8,598 nt of DNA from CG2-30-40-21 sp043806395 (GCA_043806395.1 JAZDHC010000142.1:1-8598); one strand, 5' to 3'. Shown: positions 1-6,940, counted from the first letter of the stretch. Numbers and translations: made by a program. The notes: generated by a model from the sequence alone, not told the origin.

Positions 1-13
1 TGATATTTTTCCA

Positions 14-89
14 CCGCAGAGACGCAGAGTCGCAGAGAAGAAACGCTGAATGAAGCATATAAATTCTCTGCGACTCTGCGTCTCTGCGG
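14..89. repeat. Perfect 26-bp palindromic repeat, CGCAGAGA family, copy 1
   Basis: The arms at 14-39 and 64-89 are perfect reverse complements over 26 bases, separated by a 24-base AT-rich loop. Each arm is three near-identical 8-base units (GCAGAGAC, GCAGAGTC, GCAGAGAA) after an initial CC. No open frame crosses it. The transcript could fold into a very stable hairpin on either strand. It lies about 160 bases before acsB, and a related copy follows. Related copies occur at 149-222 and 6964-7098, so this is a dispersed family and not a one-off terminator; there is no T-run after either arm. Its function is unknown. Confidence 0.93.
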
Positions 90-148
90 TTCATAATGAG
101 AATTACTGCCTACCGACAATTAAGAGTTGTTGAGACACTAAGCTTTCA

Positions 149-222
149 CCGCAGAGACACAGAGACACAGAGAATTTTTATCTTCTTCAGTATTTCTTCT
201 CTGCGTCTCTGCGTCTCTGCGA
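149..222. repeat. Palindromic repeat, CGCAGAGA family, copy 2, in the acsB leader
   Basis: The left arm 149-174 begins CCGCAGAGACACAGAG. It pairs with the right arm 197-222 with three differences (one at the outer end, two CAC versus CGC changes, the latter tolerated as G-U pairs in one RNA strand). The loop is 22 bases and pyrimidine-rich. The right arm ends 10-11 bases before the acsB Shine-Dalgarno, so the hairpin would be in the acsB 5' leader if transcription starts upstream of it. It is the same family as copy 1 but with an independently diverged left arm. Confidence 0.92.
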
Positions 223-232
223 TAAACAATTT

Positions 233-237
233 GGAGG
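233..237 (+). promoter_or_regulatory. Ribosome-binding site of acsB
   Basis: GGAGG (extended to GGAGGT) lies 9 bases before the ATG at 247. It comes directly after the second palindrome. It fixes the acsB start because no other in-frame ATG with such a site lies nearby. I see no convincing -35/-10 pair between the two palindromes (90-148), so the acsB promoter is probably upstream of the window or poorly conserved. Confidence 0.85.
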
Positions 238-246
238 TAAAATAAA

Positions 247-2457
247 ATGTCAAAGATTATTGCATCCGCAGCGATCCGTGGAGCATACAAGTTGGTTTCC
301 CGGGCTGAAAATGAGATTAATCTGGCGATAGAAAAATTTGGTAAGGACAAAAAGGTTGAATTTCCTAATACAGCCTATTATCTGCCCATTATCTATGGGA
401 TGACCGGAATAGCTGTAAAAAAATTAGGTGATATGGATGAGGTGCTTGGTATTGCCAAAGGTCTTTTGCCTCCACATCCATCGGAGAATGTCTGGCTGCC
501 ATATCTGGGCGGGACTTTAGATGCTGGCATGGCAACGCTATTTGTTGAGGAGATGATTGAGGCACTCAAGTATCTTGAAGAGCCTTGTCCCTATTTGATT
601 GCCCCATCACCAAATGAGGAACGACTCTGGATTGGTGCGGCAGATGATAAGATATTGAGAGAGAGAGGGATTGAGTTTGTGGATGGTACTGCCCCTGGTT
701 TTGCGGCTTGTGTGGGATCATTCCCAGATGCAGAGACAGCGGTAAAGATTGCTCAGGAACTTCAGGAGAAAAGCCTTTATGTCTTTATGTGTGCTGAACA
801 TAATGGCAAAGGCATGGCTGAACAATTAAGAGAAAAAAATATTCAGATGGGATGGGAGACAAGGTTAGTGCCGTTTGGCTCGGATATTACAGCTGCTGTT
901 TTTGCCCTCGGATTTGCTACCCGGGCAGCCATGTCTTTTGGTGGTGTCCGACCAGGGGATTATCGAAGAATATTGATGTATAACCGTCATCGGGTTTTTG
1001 CCTTTGTCTTAGCACTTGGTGAGGTTACGGATGAATGGTATGCTACGGCTGCTGGTGCTATTAACTATGGTTTTCCAGTGATTGCTGATACAGACATACC
1101 AGCTATATTACCTCGTGGTATTTGTCTTTATGAACATGTGGTGCCAAATATCCCACACTCGGAGATGGTGGCAAAGGCTTTAGAGGTCAGAGGGTTAAAG
1201 GTTGTTCATGTCAAAATAGATATACCTGTTTCTTATGCCCCTGCCTTTGAGGGTGAACGAATCAAGAAGGAAGATGTTTTTGTGGAAATGTGTGAGGGCA
1301 GGCTCAAAAAGCCTTCCTTTGAATTTGTAACCATGAAACCGTCCGAAGAGGTAGAGGATGGCAGGGTAGAGATAATTGGTCCAGATCTTGATGAGGTAAA
1401 AGAGGGTGATGCTTTGTCGCTTGGGATTGTGGTTGAGGTGGCTGGTGCCAGATTTCAGAAGGATTTTGAACCTATTCTGGAACGGCAGATACATAAATTT
1501 ATCAACGAGGCACAGGGTATCTGGCATATGGGGCAACGAAATATCAATTGGGTCAGAATCAGCAAGGCTGCCTTTGAAAAAGGGTTTCGTCTGCGACATT
1601 TTGGCAACATTCTTCATGCCAAGCTTCATGAGGGATACTCTGGAATTGTAGACAGGATACAGGTGAAGATTTATACAGATGAGGAAAAGGCAAGGGAATT
1701 ATTGGCTGTAGCAAAATTAGCCTATACAGAAAGGGATGAAAGAACCGCTGGCATGACAGATGAGGGTGTGGATATATTCTATTCCTGTGCCCTTTGTCAA
1801 TCCTTTGCCCCAACACATGTTTGTATTGTTACCCCGGAAAGACAGGGATTATGCGGGGCATATAGTTGGCTTGATTGCAAGGCATCATATGAAATAGATC
1901 CTTATGGAGCCAATAAACCTATCAAAAAGGGTGAAGTGATAGATGAGAAAAAAGGAGCATGGAAGGGAATAAATGAGGCTATAGTGGCTTGTTCTCAAGG
2001 CAAAATAGAGCGAATGAATGCCTACACCATGATGGAAGATCCCATGACCTCATGTGGTTGTTTTGAGGCTATTTCCTGCTTATTACCCTTGTGCAATGGG
2101 ATCATGACTGTAGACAGAGACTCAAGCATGATGACCCCATGCGGGATGAAATTTTCCACTCTGGCTGGCTCTGTGGGTGGAGGATTACAGACACCGGGTT
2201 TTATAGGGCACTCCAAGCTTTATATCACCAGCAAAAAATTCATCTCCGGTGATGGCGGACTCTTGAGGCTTACATGGTTACCAAAGAGCCTGAAGGAACA
2301 GCTTAGAGAGAAATTGGAAAAGGGTGCAAAGGAATTGGGCGTAGAAGGATTTGTGGATATGATTGCTGATGAAACTGTGGCTACTACTCAGGAAGAGGTT
2401 TATGAGTATATGCAGAAGGTTGGCCATCCAGCGTTGAAGATGGAGTCAATAGTGTGA
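247..2457 (+). CDS. acsB: Acetyl-CoA synthase, CODH/ACS complex beta subunit (bacterial full-length type)
   Basis: This cytoplasmic nickel-iron-sulfur enzyme condenses CO, a methyl group from the corrinoid protein and CoA into acetyl-CoA, or does the reverse, in the Wood-Ljungdahl pathway. The protein is 736 residues, close to the roughly 729 of the Moorella enzyme, so the N-terminal CODH-contacting domain is present, unlike in the shorter archaeal CdhC. The A-cluster is complete: C514, C517, C526 and C536 (in CALC, HVC and GLCGA) bind the [4Fe-4S] centre, and C603-G604-C605 (SCGCFEA) bind the distal nickel. Their spacing equals that recalled for Moorella with a constant +8 offset. RNINWVR (431-437) and the end HPALKM are also family-like. 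The start is supported by GGAGG 9 bases upstream. No acsA, acsC, acsD or acsE lies in the window, so it is either at the end of an acs operon or detached from it. Direction of the pathway cannot be told from sequence. Confidence 0.97.
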   Translation: MSKIIASAAIRGAYKLVSRAENEINLAIEKFGKDKKVEFPNTAYYLPIIYGMTGIAVKKLGDMDEVLGIAKGLLPPHPSENVWLPYLGGTLDAGMATLFVEEMIEALKYLEEPCPYLIAPSPNEERLWIGAADDKILRERGIEFVDGTAPGFAACVGSFPDAETAVKIAQELQEKSLYVFMCAEHNGKGMAEQLREKNIQMGWETRLVPFGSDITAAVFALGFATRAAMSFGGVRPGDYRRILMYNRHRVFAFVLALGEVTDEWYATAAGAINYGFPVIADTDIPAILPRGICLYEHVVPNIPHSEMVAKALEVRGLKVVHVKIDIPVSYAPAFEGERIKKEDVFVEMCEGRLKKPSFEFVTMKPSEEVEDGRVEIIGPDLDEVKEGDALSLGIVVEVAGARFQKDFEPILERQIHKFINEAQGIWHMGQRNINWVRISKAAFEKGFRLRHFGNILHAKLHEGYSGIVDRIQVKIYTDEEKARELLAVAKLAYTERDERTAGMTDEGVDIFYSCALCQSFAPTHVCIVTPERQGLCGAYSWLDCKASYEIDPYGANKPIKKGEVIDEKKGAWKGINEAIVACSQGKIERMNAYTMMEDPMTSCGCFEAISCLLPLCNGIMTVDRDSSMMTPCGMKFSTLAGSVGGGLQTPGFIGHSKLYITSKKFISGDGGLLRLTWLPKSLKEQLREKLEKGAKELGVEGFVDMIADETVATTQEEVYEYMQKVGHPALKMESIV

Positions 2458-2483
2458 TGGAATAAAGAAGAACTAAAAATTAT

Positions 2484-2511
2484 GGCTCTACTGGGAATTA
2501 CCAGTAGAGCC
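2484..2511 (-). terminator. Perfect 11-bp hairpin between acsB and the dehydrogenase, terminator-like on the - strand
   Basis: GGCTCTACTGG (2484-2494) and CCAGTAGAGCC (2501-2511) pair perfectly around a 6-base loop. On the + strand the stem is followed by CTGGACGC, with no T-run. On the - strand it is followed by ATAATTTTTAG, which is closer to an intrinsic terminator. Two smaller hairpins follow on the + strand: TGGAC/GTCCA (2513-2525) and CCGTA/TACGG (2538-2552). A + strand role, such as mRNA 3' end protection for acsB, is equally possible. Confidence 0.55.
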
Positions 2512-2566
2512 CTGGACGCTGTCCATGATTTCCCCCTCCGTATTCTCTACGGTAAATAATTACAAT

Positions 2567-2570
2567 GAGG
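2567..2570 (+). promoter_or_regulatory. Ribosome-binding site deciding the dehydrogenase start
   Basis: GAGG in AATGAGGTG lies 5 bases before the ATG at 2576. The earlier in-frame ATG at 2525 has only CTGGACGCTGTCC upstream, no Shine-Dalgarno, and sits in the arm of a small hairpin. Confidence 0.65.
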
Positions 2571-2575
2571 TGTAT

Positions 2576-3532
2576 ATGCAAGCTTTAATCTTCTGGGATG
2601 AATTAGAATTTACTACTGACTACCCTCATCAGGTACCACAATCTGATGAGGCATTGGTTCGAGTAACCATGGCTGGGATATGTAATACAGATCTGGAAAT
2701 AATCAAGGGCTACATGGGATTTAAGGGAATTCTTGGGCATGAGTTTGTTGGTGTAGTTGATGAATGCGATACAAGAGAATTTTGGGGCAAAAGGGTTGTT
2801 GGCGAAATAAATTGTGGCTGTGGACAATGTTCATATTGCCAATCTGGCCAATCAAGACATTGCCCAAACCGAAGCGTTCTTGGCATCTTAAAACGAGATG
2901 GAGCTTTTGCCGATTATCTCATCCTGCCTATCAAAAATCTTCACATTGTCCCTGATTCATTAAGCAATGAAGAGGCTGTATTTGTCGAACCTCTGGCAGC
3001 TGCCCTTCAGATATTAGAACAGGTTGAGATTAAGCCAGAACATAGTGTAGTAGTTATTGGTGATGGCAAACTTGGTTTGTTAATTGCTATGGTTATGGCT
3101 CAAACCAATTGCCTTCTTACGGTTATTGGGAAACACCACCCTAAATTGGATATACTCAAACAAAAAGGCATCTCTACCCTTCTGTCCCATCAAACAAATG
3201 AACTTAAAGCCGATATTGTCATTGAGTGTAGTGGCCATCCATCTGGATTTGACCTTAGCCAAAAAATAGTGAAACCCATGGGTAAGATTGTCCTCAAAAG
3301 CACCTTTGCCGAAGAGATTTTGTTCAATCCAGCAAACATGATTATCAACGAGATAACCCTTATTGGTTCAAGATGTGGACCATTTGACAAGGCATTGAGT
3401 CTGTTAGAAAAAAAGGTTATCGATATTACCCCCCTGATAACAGATGTCTATCCCATCAAGAATGGTTTTGAAGCGTTTGAAATAGCAAAAAAACCTGAAT
3501 CATTAAAGGTTTTGATTAAGATGCAAGGGTAA
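2576..3532 (+). CDS. Zinc-dependent medium-chain alcohol dehydrogenase-like protein
   Basis: This is a member of the MDR superfamily, a cytoplasmic NAD(P)-dependent alcohol/polyol or threonine dehydrogenase-like enzyme; the substrate is unknown. From the chosen ATG it has 318 residues. Catalytic zinc ligands are visible: C36 (GICNTD), H55-E56 (GHEF) and E138 (VEPL). A structural zinc lobe is present with C82, C85, C88 and C96 (C-x2-C-x2-C-x7-C). The Rossmann loop is G162-D-G-K-L-G167. The second Rossmann strand ends in IGKHHPK and not in an acidic residue, which suggests NADP(H) may be accepted; this is inference. The upstream in-frame ATG at 2525 would add 17 residues unlike the family, so 2576, with its GAGG, is preferred. 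It lies 118 bases after acsB, same strand, and converges with the dsr cluster. Its link to acetyl-CoA metabolism is only positional. Confidence 0.9.
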   Translation: MQALIFWDELEFTTDYPHQVPQSDEALVRVTMAGICNTDLEIIKGYMGFKGILGHEFVGVVDECDTREFWGKRVVGEINCGCGQCSYCQSGQSRHCPNRSVLGILKRDGAFADYLILPIKNLHIVPDSLSNEEAVFVEPLAAALQILEQVEIKPEHSVVVIGDGKLGLLIAMVMAQTNCLLTVIGKHHPKLDILKQKGISTLLSHQTNELKADIVIECSGHPSGFDLSQKIVKPMGKIVLKSTFAEEILFNPANMIINEITLIGSRCGPFDKALSLLEKKVIDITPLITDVYPIKNGFEAFEIAKKPESLKVLIKMQG

Positions 3533-3592
3533 TCGTTCAGCACAATTGTAACGGTATCGGTGACAGGGGATTATAATTCAACTTCAAATACA

Positions 3593-3670
3593 AATATACC
3601 CACCCCTCTTACTCTTAACCCTACACGGTGTTAAATATTCAGGGTGGGTATATTCTGTAGTTTCTTTTTT
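3593..3670. terminator. Long-stem terminator between the two convergent units
   Basis: AATATACCCACCC (3593-3605) and GGGTGGGTATATT (3642-3654) form a perfect 13-bp stem around a 36-base loop. On the + strand it is followed by TTTCTTTTTT (3661-3670), so it should end transcription from the dehydrogenase. On the - strand it lies 27 bases after the dsrL-like stop and is followed by a moderately T-rich TTTGTATTTG, so it may work both ways. The loop has its own weak TTAAC/GTTAA pairing. The loop is longer than usual for an intrinsic terminator, hence the moderate confidence. Confidence 0.65.
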
Positions 3671-3681
3671 ACTATGTTCCT

Positions 3682-5364
3682 TTAGTTCATATCAACAAAC
3701 CCACAAGGACACTCCTCAGCACACTTCTTACAACCCTGACAGGTTTCCAGATGGAACTCATAATGCTGTCCCTTGGGCAACTTTTTAACCGCATTATCCG
3801 AACAATAGCTGTAGCAGTTATCACAATCAAAGCATTGTCCACAGCTCATACATCTTTTTGCCTCCTGGGTAACCTGCTCCTCGTTTATAGTCAATGCTAC
3901 CTCGTTGAAGTTACTCACTCGTTCTTCAACTGTCAAGCCTGTTGACTCAACTCGTGGCAAGGAAGCATAGTAATTAAGGTTCATCTTTTCATGCTTGATA
4001 ACCATTATTGGTGCAGATTTTTCTGCTGTTTCTTGTGGTTTGAGAAAGGCATCAATTGCCTCAGCTGCCTTTCTGCCAAGACCAATTGCCTCGGTTACTA
4101 ACCCAAGCTGATTGGTCACATCACCACCAGCAAAAACACCAGCAACTGTAGTCTGGCTCGTATCATCCACAGTAATCCATCCCTTTTCATTCTTTAATTC
4201 CTCAAGACCGGTAAACACAGGTGATTGACTGATGGATGGGATAATCATATTCGCATCTATGGTAAACTCAGAACCCTCAATGGGTATTGGCTTTGCCCTG
4301 CCGCTGGCATCTGGCTCGCCAAGCTGCATTCGAATGCACCTCAAACCATAAGCCAGTCCATATGACCCACTTTTTATCACCTCTATTGGTGCTGCCAGAA
4401 ATTCAAAGGTAATCCCCTCTTCCTCAGCTGATACAATCTCATGCTCAATAGCCGGCATCTCATTCCTTGTCCTTCGATAAACAATGGTTACGGCTGCTCC
4501 AAGCCGCTTTGAAACCCTTGCCGCATCTATGGCACTGTTGCCGCCGCCAATAACAATTACCTTGCTGCCAATATCAACCTTCTGTCCTGCATTAATCTTA
4601 TGAAGGAATTCTGCACCGGTAATGACATTTTCAGCATCCTCACCAGGAATATCAAGCATTAACCCCTTGTGTGCTCCAATAGCAACATAAACTGCATTGT
4701 ACCACTTCTTAATATCATCAAACAATACATCCTTGCCAACTATTGTCTTACACTTAATCTCAACGCCCAGATTCTCTATGGCATTAATTTCCCCATCCAG
4801 AACGACATCTGGAAGACGATACGCAGGAATACCATACCTGAGCATCCCGCCCGGCTCCTCAAATGCCTCAAACACTGTAACCCCATACCCTCGTCTTGCT
4901 AATTGATAAGCACAAGACAGTCCGGACGGACCAGAGCCAATCACAGCTACCTTTTCCAAATAAGCCGTTTCATTTATTCTCTTAAGAGGTAGCTTATTCT
5001 TAATCCCATAGTCCCCGATAAACCTTTCCACGCTGTTAATAGATACAGGGTTATCCTTTGCCTTGCGATTACATTCATTCTCACATGGATGCGGACAAAC
5101 CCTGCCGCAAACAGCAGGCAAGGGATTTTTATCTGTAAGAATATACCATGCCTCTTTTAATGACTCTTCCGTAGAGCGTTTATAATCCTTAGACTGGCTG
5201 ATATAGGTCAAATATCCCCTTATATCTGTTGCAGCCGGACAGGTAAAGGTACATGGCGGTGTCTTGGCTACATACCTTGGCCTCAATAGAGAAGCCTCTT
5301 TTGACCCTCGTCGCCCCATGCGAATGCCTAATTTTCTTTTTCTTTTTTTAAGTATTATTGCCAT
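3682..5364 (-). CDS. dsrL: DsrL-like iron-sulfur flavoprotein, NAD(P)H oxidoreductase of the glutamate-synthase small-subunit fold
   Basis: DsrL proteins are NAD(P)H:acceptor oxidoreductases that interact with DsrAB. From ATG 5364 the protein has 560 residues. In order: a basic N-terminus (1-34); a GltD-like iron-sulfur helical domain with C38, C42 (PPCTFTCPA) and C86, C90, C94, C98 (CGRVCPHPCENEC); an FAD site GSGPSGL (143-149); an NAD(P)H site GGGNSA (273-278) followed by VYRRTR, whose arginines hint at NADPH; FAGGD (411-415); and a C-terminal two-cluster ferredoxin with C511, C514, C517, C521 and C542, C545, C548, C552. That tail and the dsr context favour DsrL over plain glutamate synthase beta chain. 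The frame is open 34 codons further upstream, to 5466, but that part only translates a repeat and a (CCTT)n tract. AAGGAG 6 bases before 5364 decides the start. In a dsrD-containing cluster it would be the reductive-lineage (DsrL-2 type) form; this is inference. It could alternatively be another NADPH:ferredoxin-type oxidoreductase. Confidence 0.85.
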   Translation of the reverse strand: MAIILKKRKRKLGIRMGRRGSKEASLLRPRYVAKTPPCTFTCPAATDIRGYLTYISQSKDYKRSTEESLKEAWYILTDKNPLPAVCGRVCPHPCENECNRKAKDNPVSINSVERFIGDYGIKNKLPLKRINETAYLEKVAVIGSGPSGLSCAYQLARRGYGVTVFEAFEEPGGMLRYGIPAYRLPDVVLDGEINAIENLGVEIKCKTIVGKDVLFDDIKKWYNAVYVAIGAHKGLMLDIPGEDAENVITGAEFLHKINAGQKVDIGSKVIVIGGGNSAIDAARVSKRLGAAVTIVYRRTRNEMPAIEHEIVSAEEEGITFEFLAAPIEVIKSGSYGLAYGLRCIRMQLGEPDASGRAKPIPIEGSEFTIDANMIIPSISQSPVFTGLEELKNEKGWITVDDTSQTTVAGVFAGGDVTNQLGLVTEAIGLGRKAAEAIDAFLKPQETAEKSAPIMVIKHEKMNLNYYASLPRVESTGLTVEERVSNFNEVALTINEEQVTQEAKRCMSCGQCFDCDNCYSYCSDNAVKKLPKGQHYEFHLETCQGCKKCAEECPCGFVDMN

Positions 5365-5370
5365 ATTCTG

Positions 5371-5394
5371 CTCCTTCCTTCCTTCCTTCCTTCC
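5371..5394 (-). promoter_or_regulatory. dsrL-like ribosome-binding site fused to a (CCTT)n microsatellite
   Basis: On the coding strand five and a half GGAA units (5373-5394 on + as CCTT) run straight into AAGGAG (5371-5376), which is 6 bases before the ATG at 5364. The Shine-Dalgarno is thus the last, altered unit of a tetranucleotide tract. Each unit carries AAGGA-like complementarity to the 16S tail, so the tract could act as standby ribosome sites. Changes in unit number could shift leader length. Confidence 0.75.
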
Positions 5395-5400
5395 AAATTG

Positions 5401-5487
5401 GTGATCGGGTGATCGGGTGATCTGGTGATCTGGTGATCGGTGAACAATGAACAGTATACCGATCACTGATCACCGATTACCGATCAC
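5401..5487. repeat. GTGATCGG-family palindromic repeat between dsrD and the dsrL-like gene
   Basis: Five 8-base units in tandem (GTGATCGG, GTGATCGG, GTGATCTG, GTGATCTG, GTGATCGG) fill 5401-5440. An inverted, degenerate set lies at 5459-5487. The innermost pair (5433-5440 with 5459-5466) and outermost pair (5401-5408 with 5480-5487) are each perfect 8-bp stems, with the middle less regular; the loop is 18 bases. The element starts 8 bases before the dsrD stop in + coordinates and fills most of the 131-base gap. It makes the upstream part of the dsrL reading frame look coding (repeated RSPDHQ peptide). Confidence 0.9.
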
Positions 5488-5495
5488 TTTCTGCC

Positions 5496-5741
5496 TTACT
5501 CTGGTGCAGCACCCTCTTTATGTGGCACCTCAATATATGTACCACCAAAATAGGTATACACGCACCTTTCAGAATCCATCAAGAGCCTTATTGCCTCTTT
5601 GCATTGAGTCTTATCTACTTCATCACCATACTTATCAATCATATCTTTGGCTATATCGCTGGCTTTAAGCTTTTTCTTGCCAGCATACTCTGCCACTAAG
5701 GCATACATTGCATCTGCCAATTCTTCATTTGATACTGCCAT
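5496..5741 (-). CDS. dsrD: Dissimilatory sulfite reductase-associated protein DsrD
   Basis: DsrD is a small cytoplasmic winged-helix protein, about 78 residues in Desulfovibrio, known to act as an allosteric activator of DsrAB sulfite reduction. This protein is 81 residues, with a helical first half (ELADAMYALVAEYAG, then KLKASDIAKDMIDKYG), a third helix (QCKEAIRLLMDSE), and a beta-wing-like end CVYTYFGGTYIEVP. Size, fold pattern and position directly after dsrB are what identify it; sequence identity to the Desulfovibrio protein as I remember it is low, and the wing motif YWSSGST is replaced. The start ATG at 5741 has a full AAGGAGG 7 bases upstream. DsrD marks the reductive (sulfate/sulfite-reducing) direction in most known genomes. 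Another small winged-helix protein is the only alternative I would consider. Confidence 0.85.
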   Translation of the reverse strand: MAVSNEELADAMYALVAEYAGKKKLKASDIAKDMIDKYGDEVDKTQCKEAIRLLMDSERCVYTYFGGTYIEVPHKEGAAPE

Positions 5742-5748
5742 TTTCCTG

Positions 5749-5755
5749 CCTCCTT
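5749..5755 (-). promoter_or_regulatory. Ribosome-binding site of dsrD
   Basis: AAGGAGG on the - strand, 7 bases before the ATG at 5741, is a full-strength Shine-Dalgarno. It lies 12 bases from the end of the CACGAAT palindrome, which would place a hairpin just upstream of the ribosome site. Confidence 0.85.
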
Positions 5756-5767
5756 ATTAAGAAACTA

Positions 5768-5832
5768 CCCACGAATAACACGAATTTTCACAAATATTTT
5801 TCCTATTCGTCTAATTCGTGAAGATTCGTGGG
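5768..5832. repeat. CACGAAT-family palindromic repeat between dsrB and dsrD
   Basis: CCCACGAAT (5768-5776) pairs with ATTCGTGGG (5824-5832). After an unpaired AA/AAG bulge, CACGAAT (5779-5785) pairs with ATTCGTG (5814-5820). A third ATTCGT lies at 5805-5810. The loop is 28 bases and AT-rich. The arms are tandem copies of a 9-10 base unit. It sits in the 112-base gap between dsrB stop and dsrD start. A relative is found upstream of dsrA (8421-8482). Confidence 0.88.
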
Positions 5833-5853
5833 CAAATCTCTGTGAATTCTGCA

Positions 5854-6933
5854 TTAAAACTTCATCTGAGTCGTTCTTCGATAGGTTAAGCCCGCATACT
5901 TGAAGTCATCCAGATGGTATTTAGTAAACTCAAACCCAGTCATCTCAAAGAACCTTGGCCAGCCTATCCGTTCTATCCACTCACCAACCCGTTCATACTT
6001 ATTAGCGTCTTGAGCATAAAGCGTGACAATCTTCTTTACTGCCTCGGTTACCTCAGGCCATCTTGGTGGATTATTGGTGATAAATGGAATAGCCAATTTA
6101 GTAAATGTTGGTTGCGATCTGGCATTAGAGACCTTACCTCCAACCCAGATAGATATTCCATCGTTTAATGGGTCAGCAATGGGCATTGCTGGACAAACTG
6201 AGAAGCAATTTCCACAGAACATGCACCTGTCCTCATCAATGGTAACTGATGGCTTACCATCAACATAGGTTGGCCTGATAGCTGCGGTTGGACAAGATGC
6301 CACAGTAGACGGAATCTCGCACATATTCTTGAGCTTGCTATGGTCTATCTTTGGTGGTCGCCTGTGCACACCTAAGATAGCAATATCTGAGCAATGAACC
6401 GCACCACACATATTCAAACAACAGGCAACAGCAATCTTCACCTTGTGTGGCAGGATCATGCTATCAAAATACTCAAAACACTCATCCATAATCACCTTTG
6501 TCAATCCGGATGCATCTGTTGCTGATGAATGGCAATGTACCCACCCTTGCGTATGGATAACATTAGAGATAGAATTCTTTGTCCCACCAACAGGGATATT
6601 ATTTTCCTTCAACTCATTGATCAATGGATCAATATTTGCCTCATTATCAAGCAGGAACTCAATATTGTTTCGACTGGTAAACCTCAGGTATCCCCCTGAA
6701 TATTTATCAGCCAAATCACAAATCAACCGAATTGTAGTGCTACTCAATAGCCTTGGGGATGCTGCCCGAACAGTAAATATCTTTGCCCCTGTCTCTGAAA
6801 CATGCACCAGAACACCCGGCTTTATTGCCTCATGGTATTTCCATTTTCCATAGTTTTCTTTAATAACCGGATGCAAAAACTTTTCATAATGCGGCGGTCC
6901 AATATCTGTCTTTCTTTTGGCTGGTACTGCCAT
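5854..6933 (-). CDS. dsrB: Dissimilatory sulfite reductase beta subunit
   Basis: With DsrA this cytoplasmic heterotetrameric enzyme reduces sulfite by handing the sulfur to DsrC. The product has 359 residues, somewhat shorter than the about 381 of Desulfovibrio vulgaris. The siroheme-[4Fe-4S] ligands are complete: C134 (GWVHCHSSATDASG), C171, C172 and C176 (ACCLNMCGAVHCSDIAILG). The inserted ferredoxin domain has C214, C237, C240 and C243 (RCMFCGNCFSVCP). Spacing between these cysteines equals that recalled for the D. vulgaris subunit. The end YRRTTQMKF is typical. DsrB carries the catalytically active siroheme in characterised enzymes. The start at 6933 is set by AAGGAGG 7 bases upstream. 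It is co-directional with dsrA but separated by 173 bases filled with a repeat. Confidence 0.98.
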   Translation of the reverse strand: MAVPAKRKTDIGPPHYEKFLHPVIKENYGKWKYHEAIKPGVLVHVSETGAKIFTVRAASPRLLSSTTIRLICDLADKYSGGYLRFTSRNNIEFLLDNEANIDPLINELKENNIPVGGTKNSISNVIHTQGWVHCHSSATDASGLTKVIMDECFEYFDSMILPHKVKIAVACCLNMCGAVHCSDIAILGVHRRPPKIDHSKLKNMCEIPSTVASCPTAAIRPTYVDGKPSVTIDEDRCMFCGNCFSVCPAMPIADPLNDGISIWVGGKVSNARSQPTFTKLAIPFITNNPPRWPEVTEAVKKIVTLYAQDANKYERVGEWIERIGWPRFFEMTGFEFTKYHLDDFKYAGLTYRRTTQMKF

Positions 6934-6940
6934 ATAACTA

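Noticed and set aside
14..222. CRISPR array or paired intrinsic terminators
   Set aside because: Repeats are inverted, not direct with regular spacers, and no T-run follows the stems; copies recur elsewhere in the window between co-directional genes.
1195..1629. 144-residue open frame on the - strand inside acsB
   Set aside because: It lies fully inside a well-supported gene in another frame, has no Shine-Dalgarno or recognisable domain, and its residues follow the antisense of conserved AcsB codons.
2484..2552. Riboswitch made of three consecutive hairpins before the dehydrogenase
   Set aside because: I recognise no conserved aptamer core, the stems are simple local hairpins, and the first directly follows acsB; nothing beyond base pairing supports it.
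2525..2575. Upstream ATG extending the dehydrogenase by 17 residues
   Set aside because: No ribosome-binding site, sits in a small hairpin, and the added residues do not resemble the family N-terminus, whereas ATG 2576 has GAGG at 5 bases.
3682..5364. Glutamate synthase small subunit (gltD)
   Set aside because: The flavoprotein core is similar, but the C-terminal two-cluster ferredoxin, the PPC-x3-C N-terminus and the place after dsrABD favour a DsrL-like assignment; no large glutamate synthase subunit is present.
6443..6853. 136-residue open frame on the + strand antisense to dsrB
   Set aside because: Wholly overlaps conserved DsrB sequence including siroheme ligands; no motif or ribosome site supports it.
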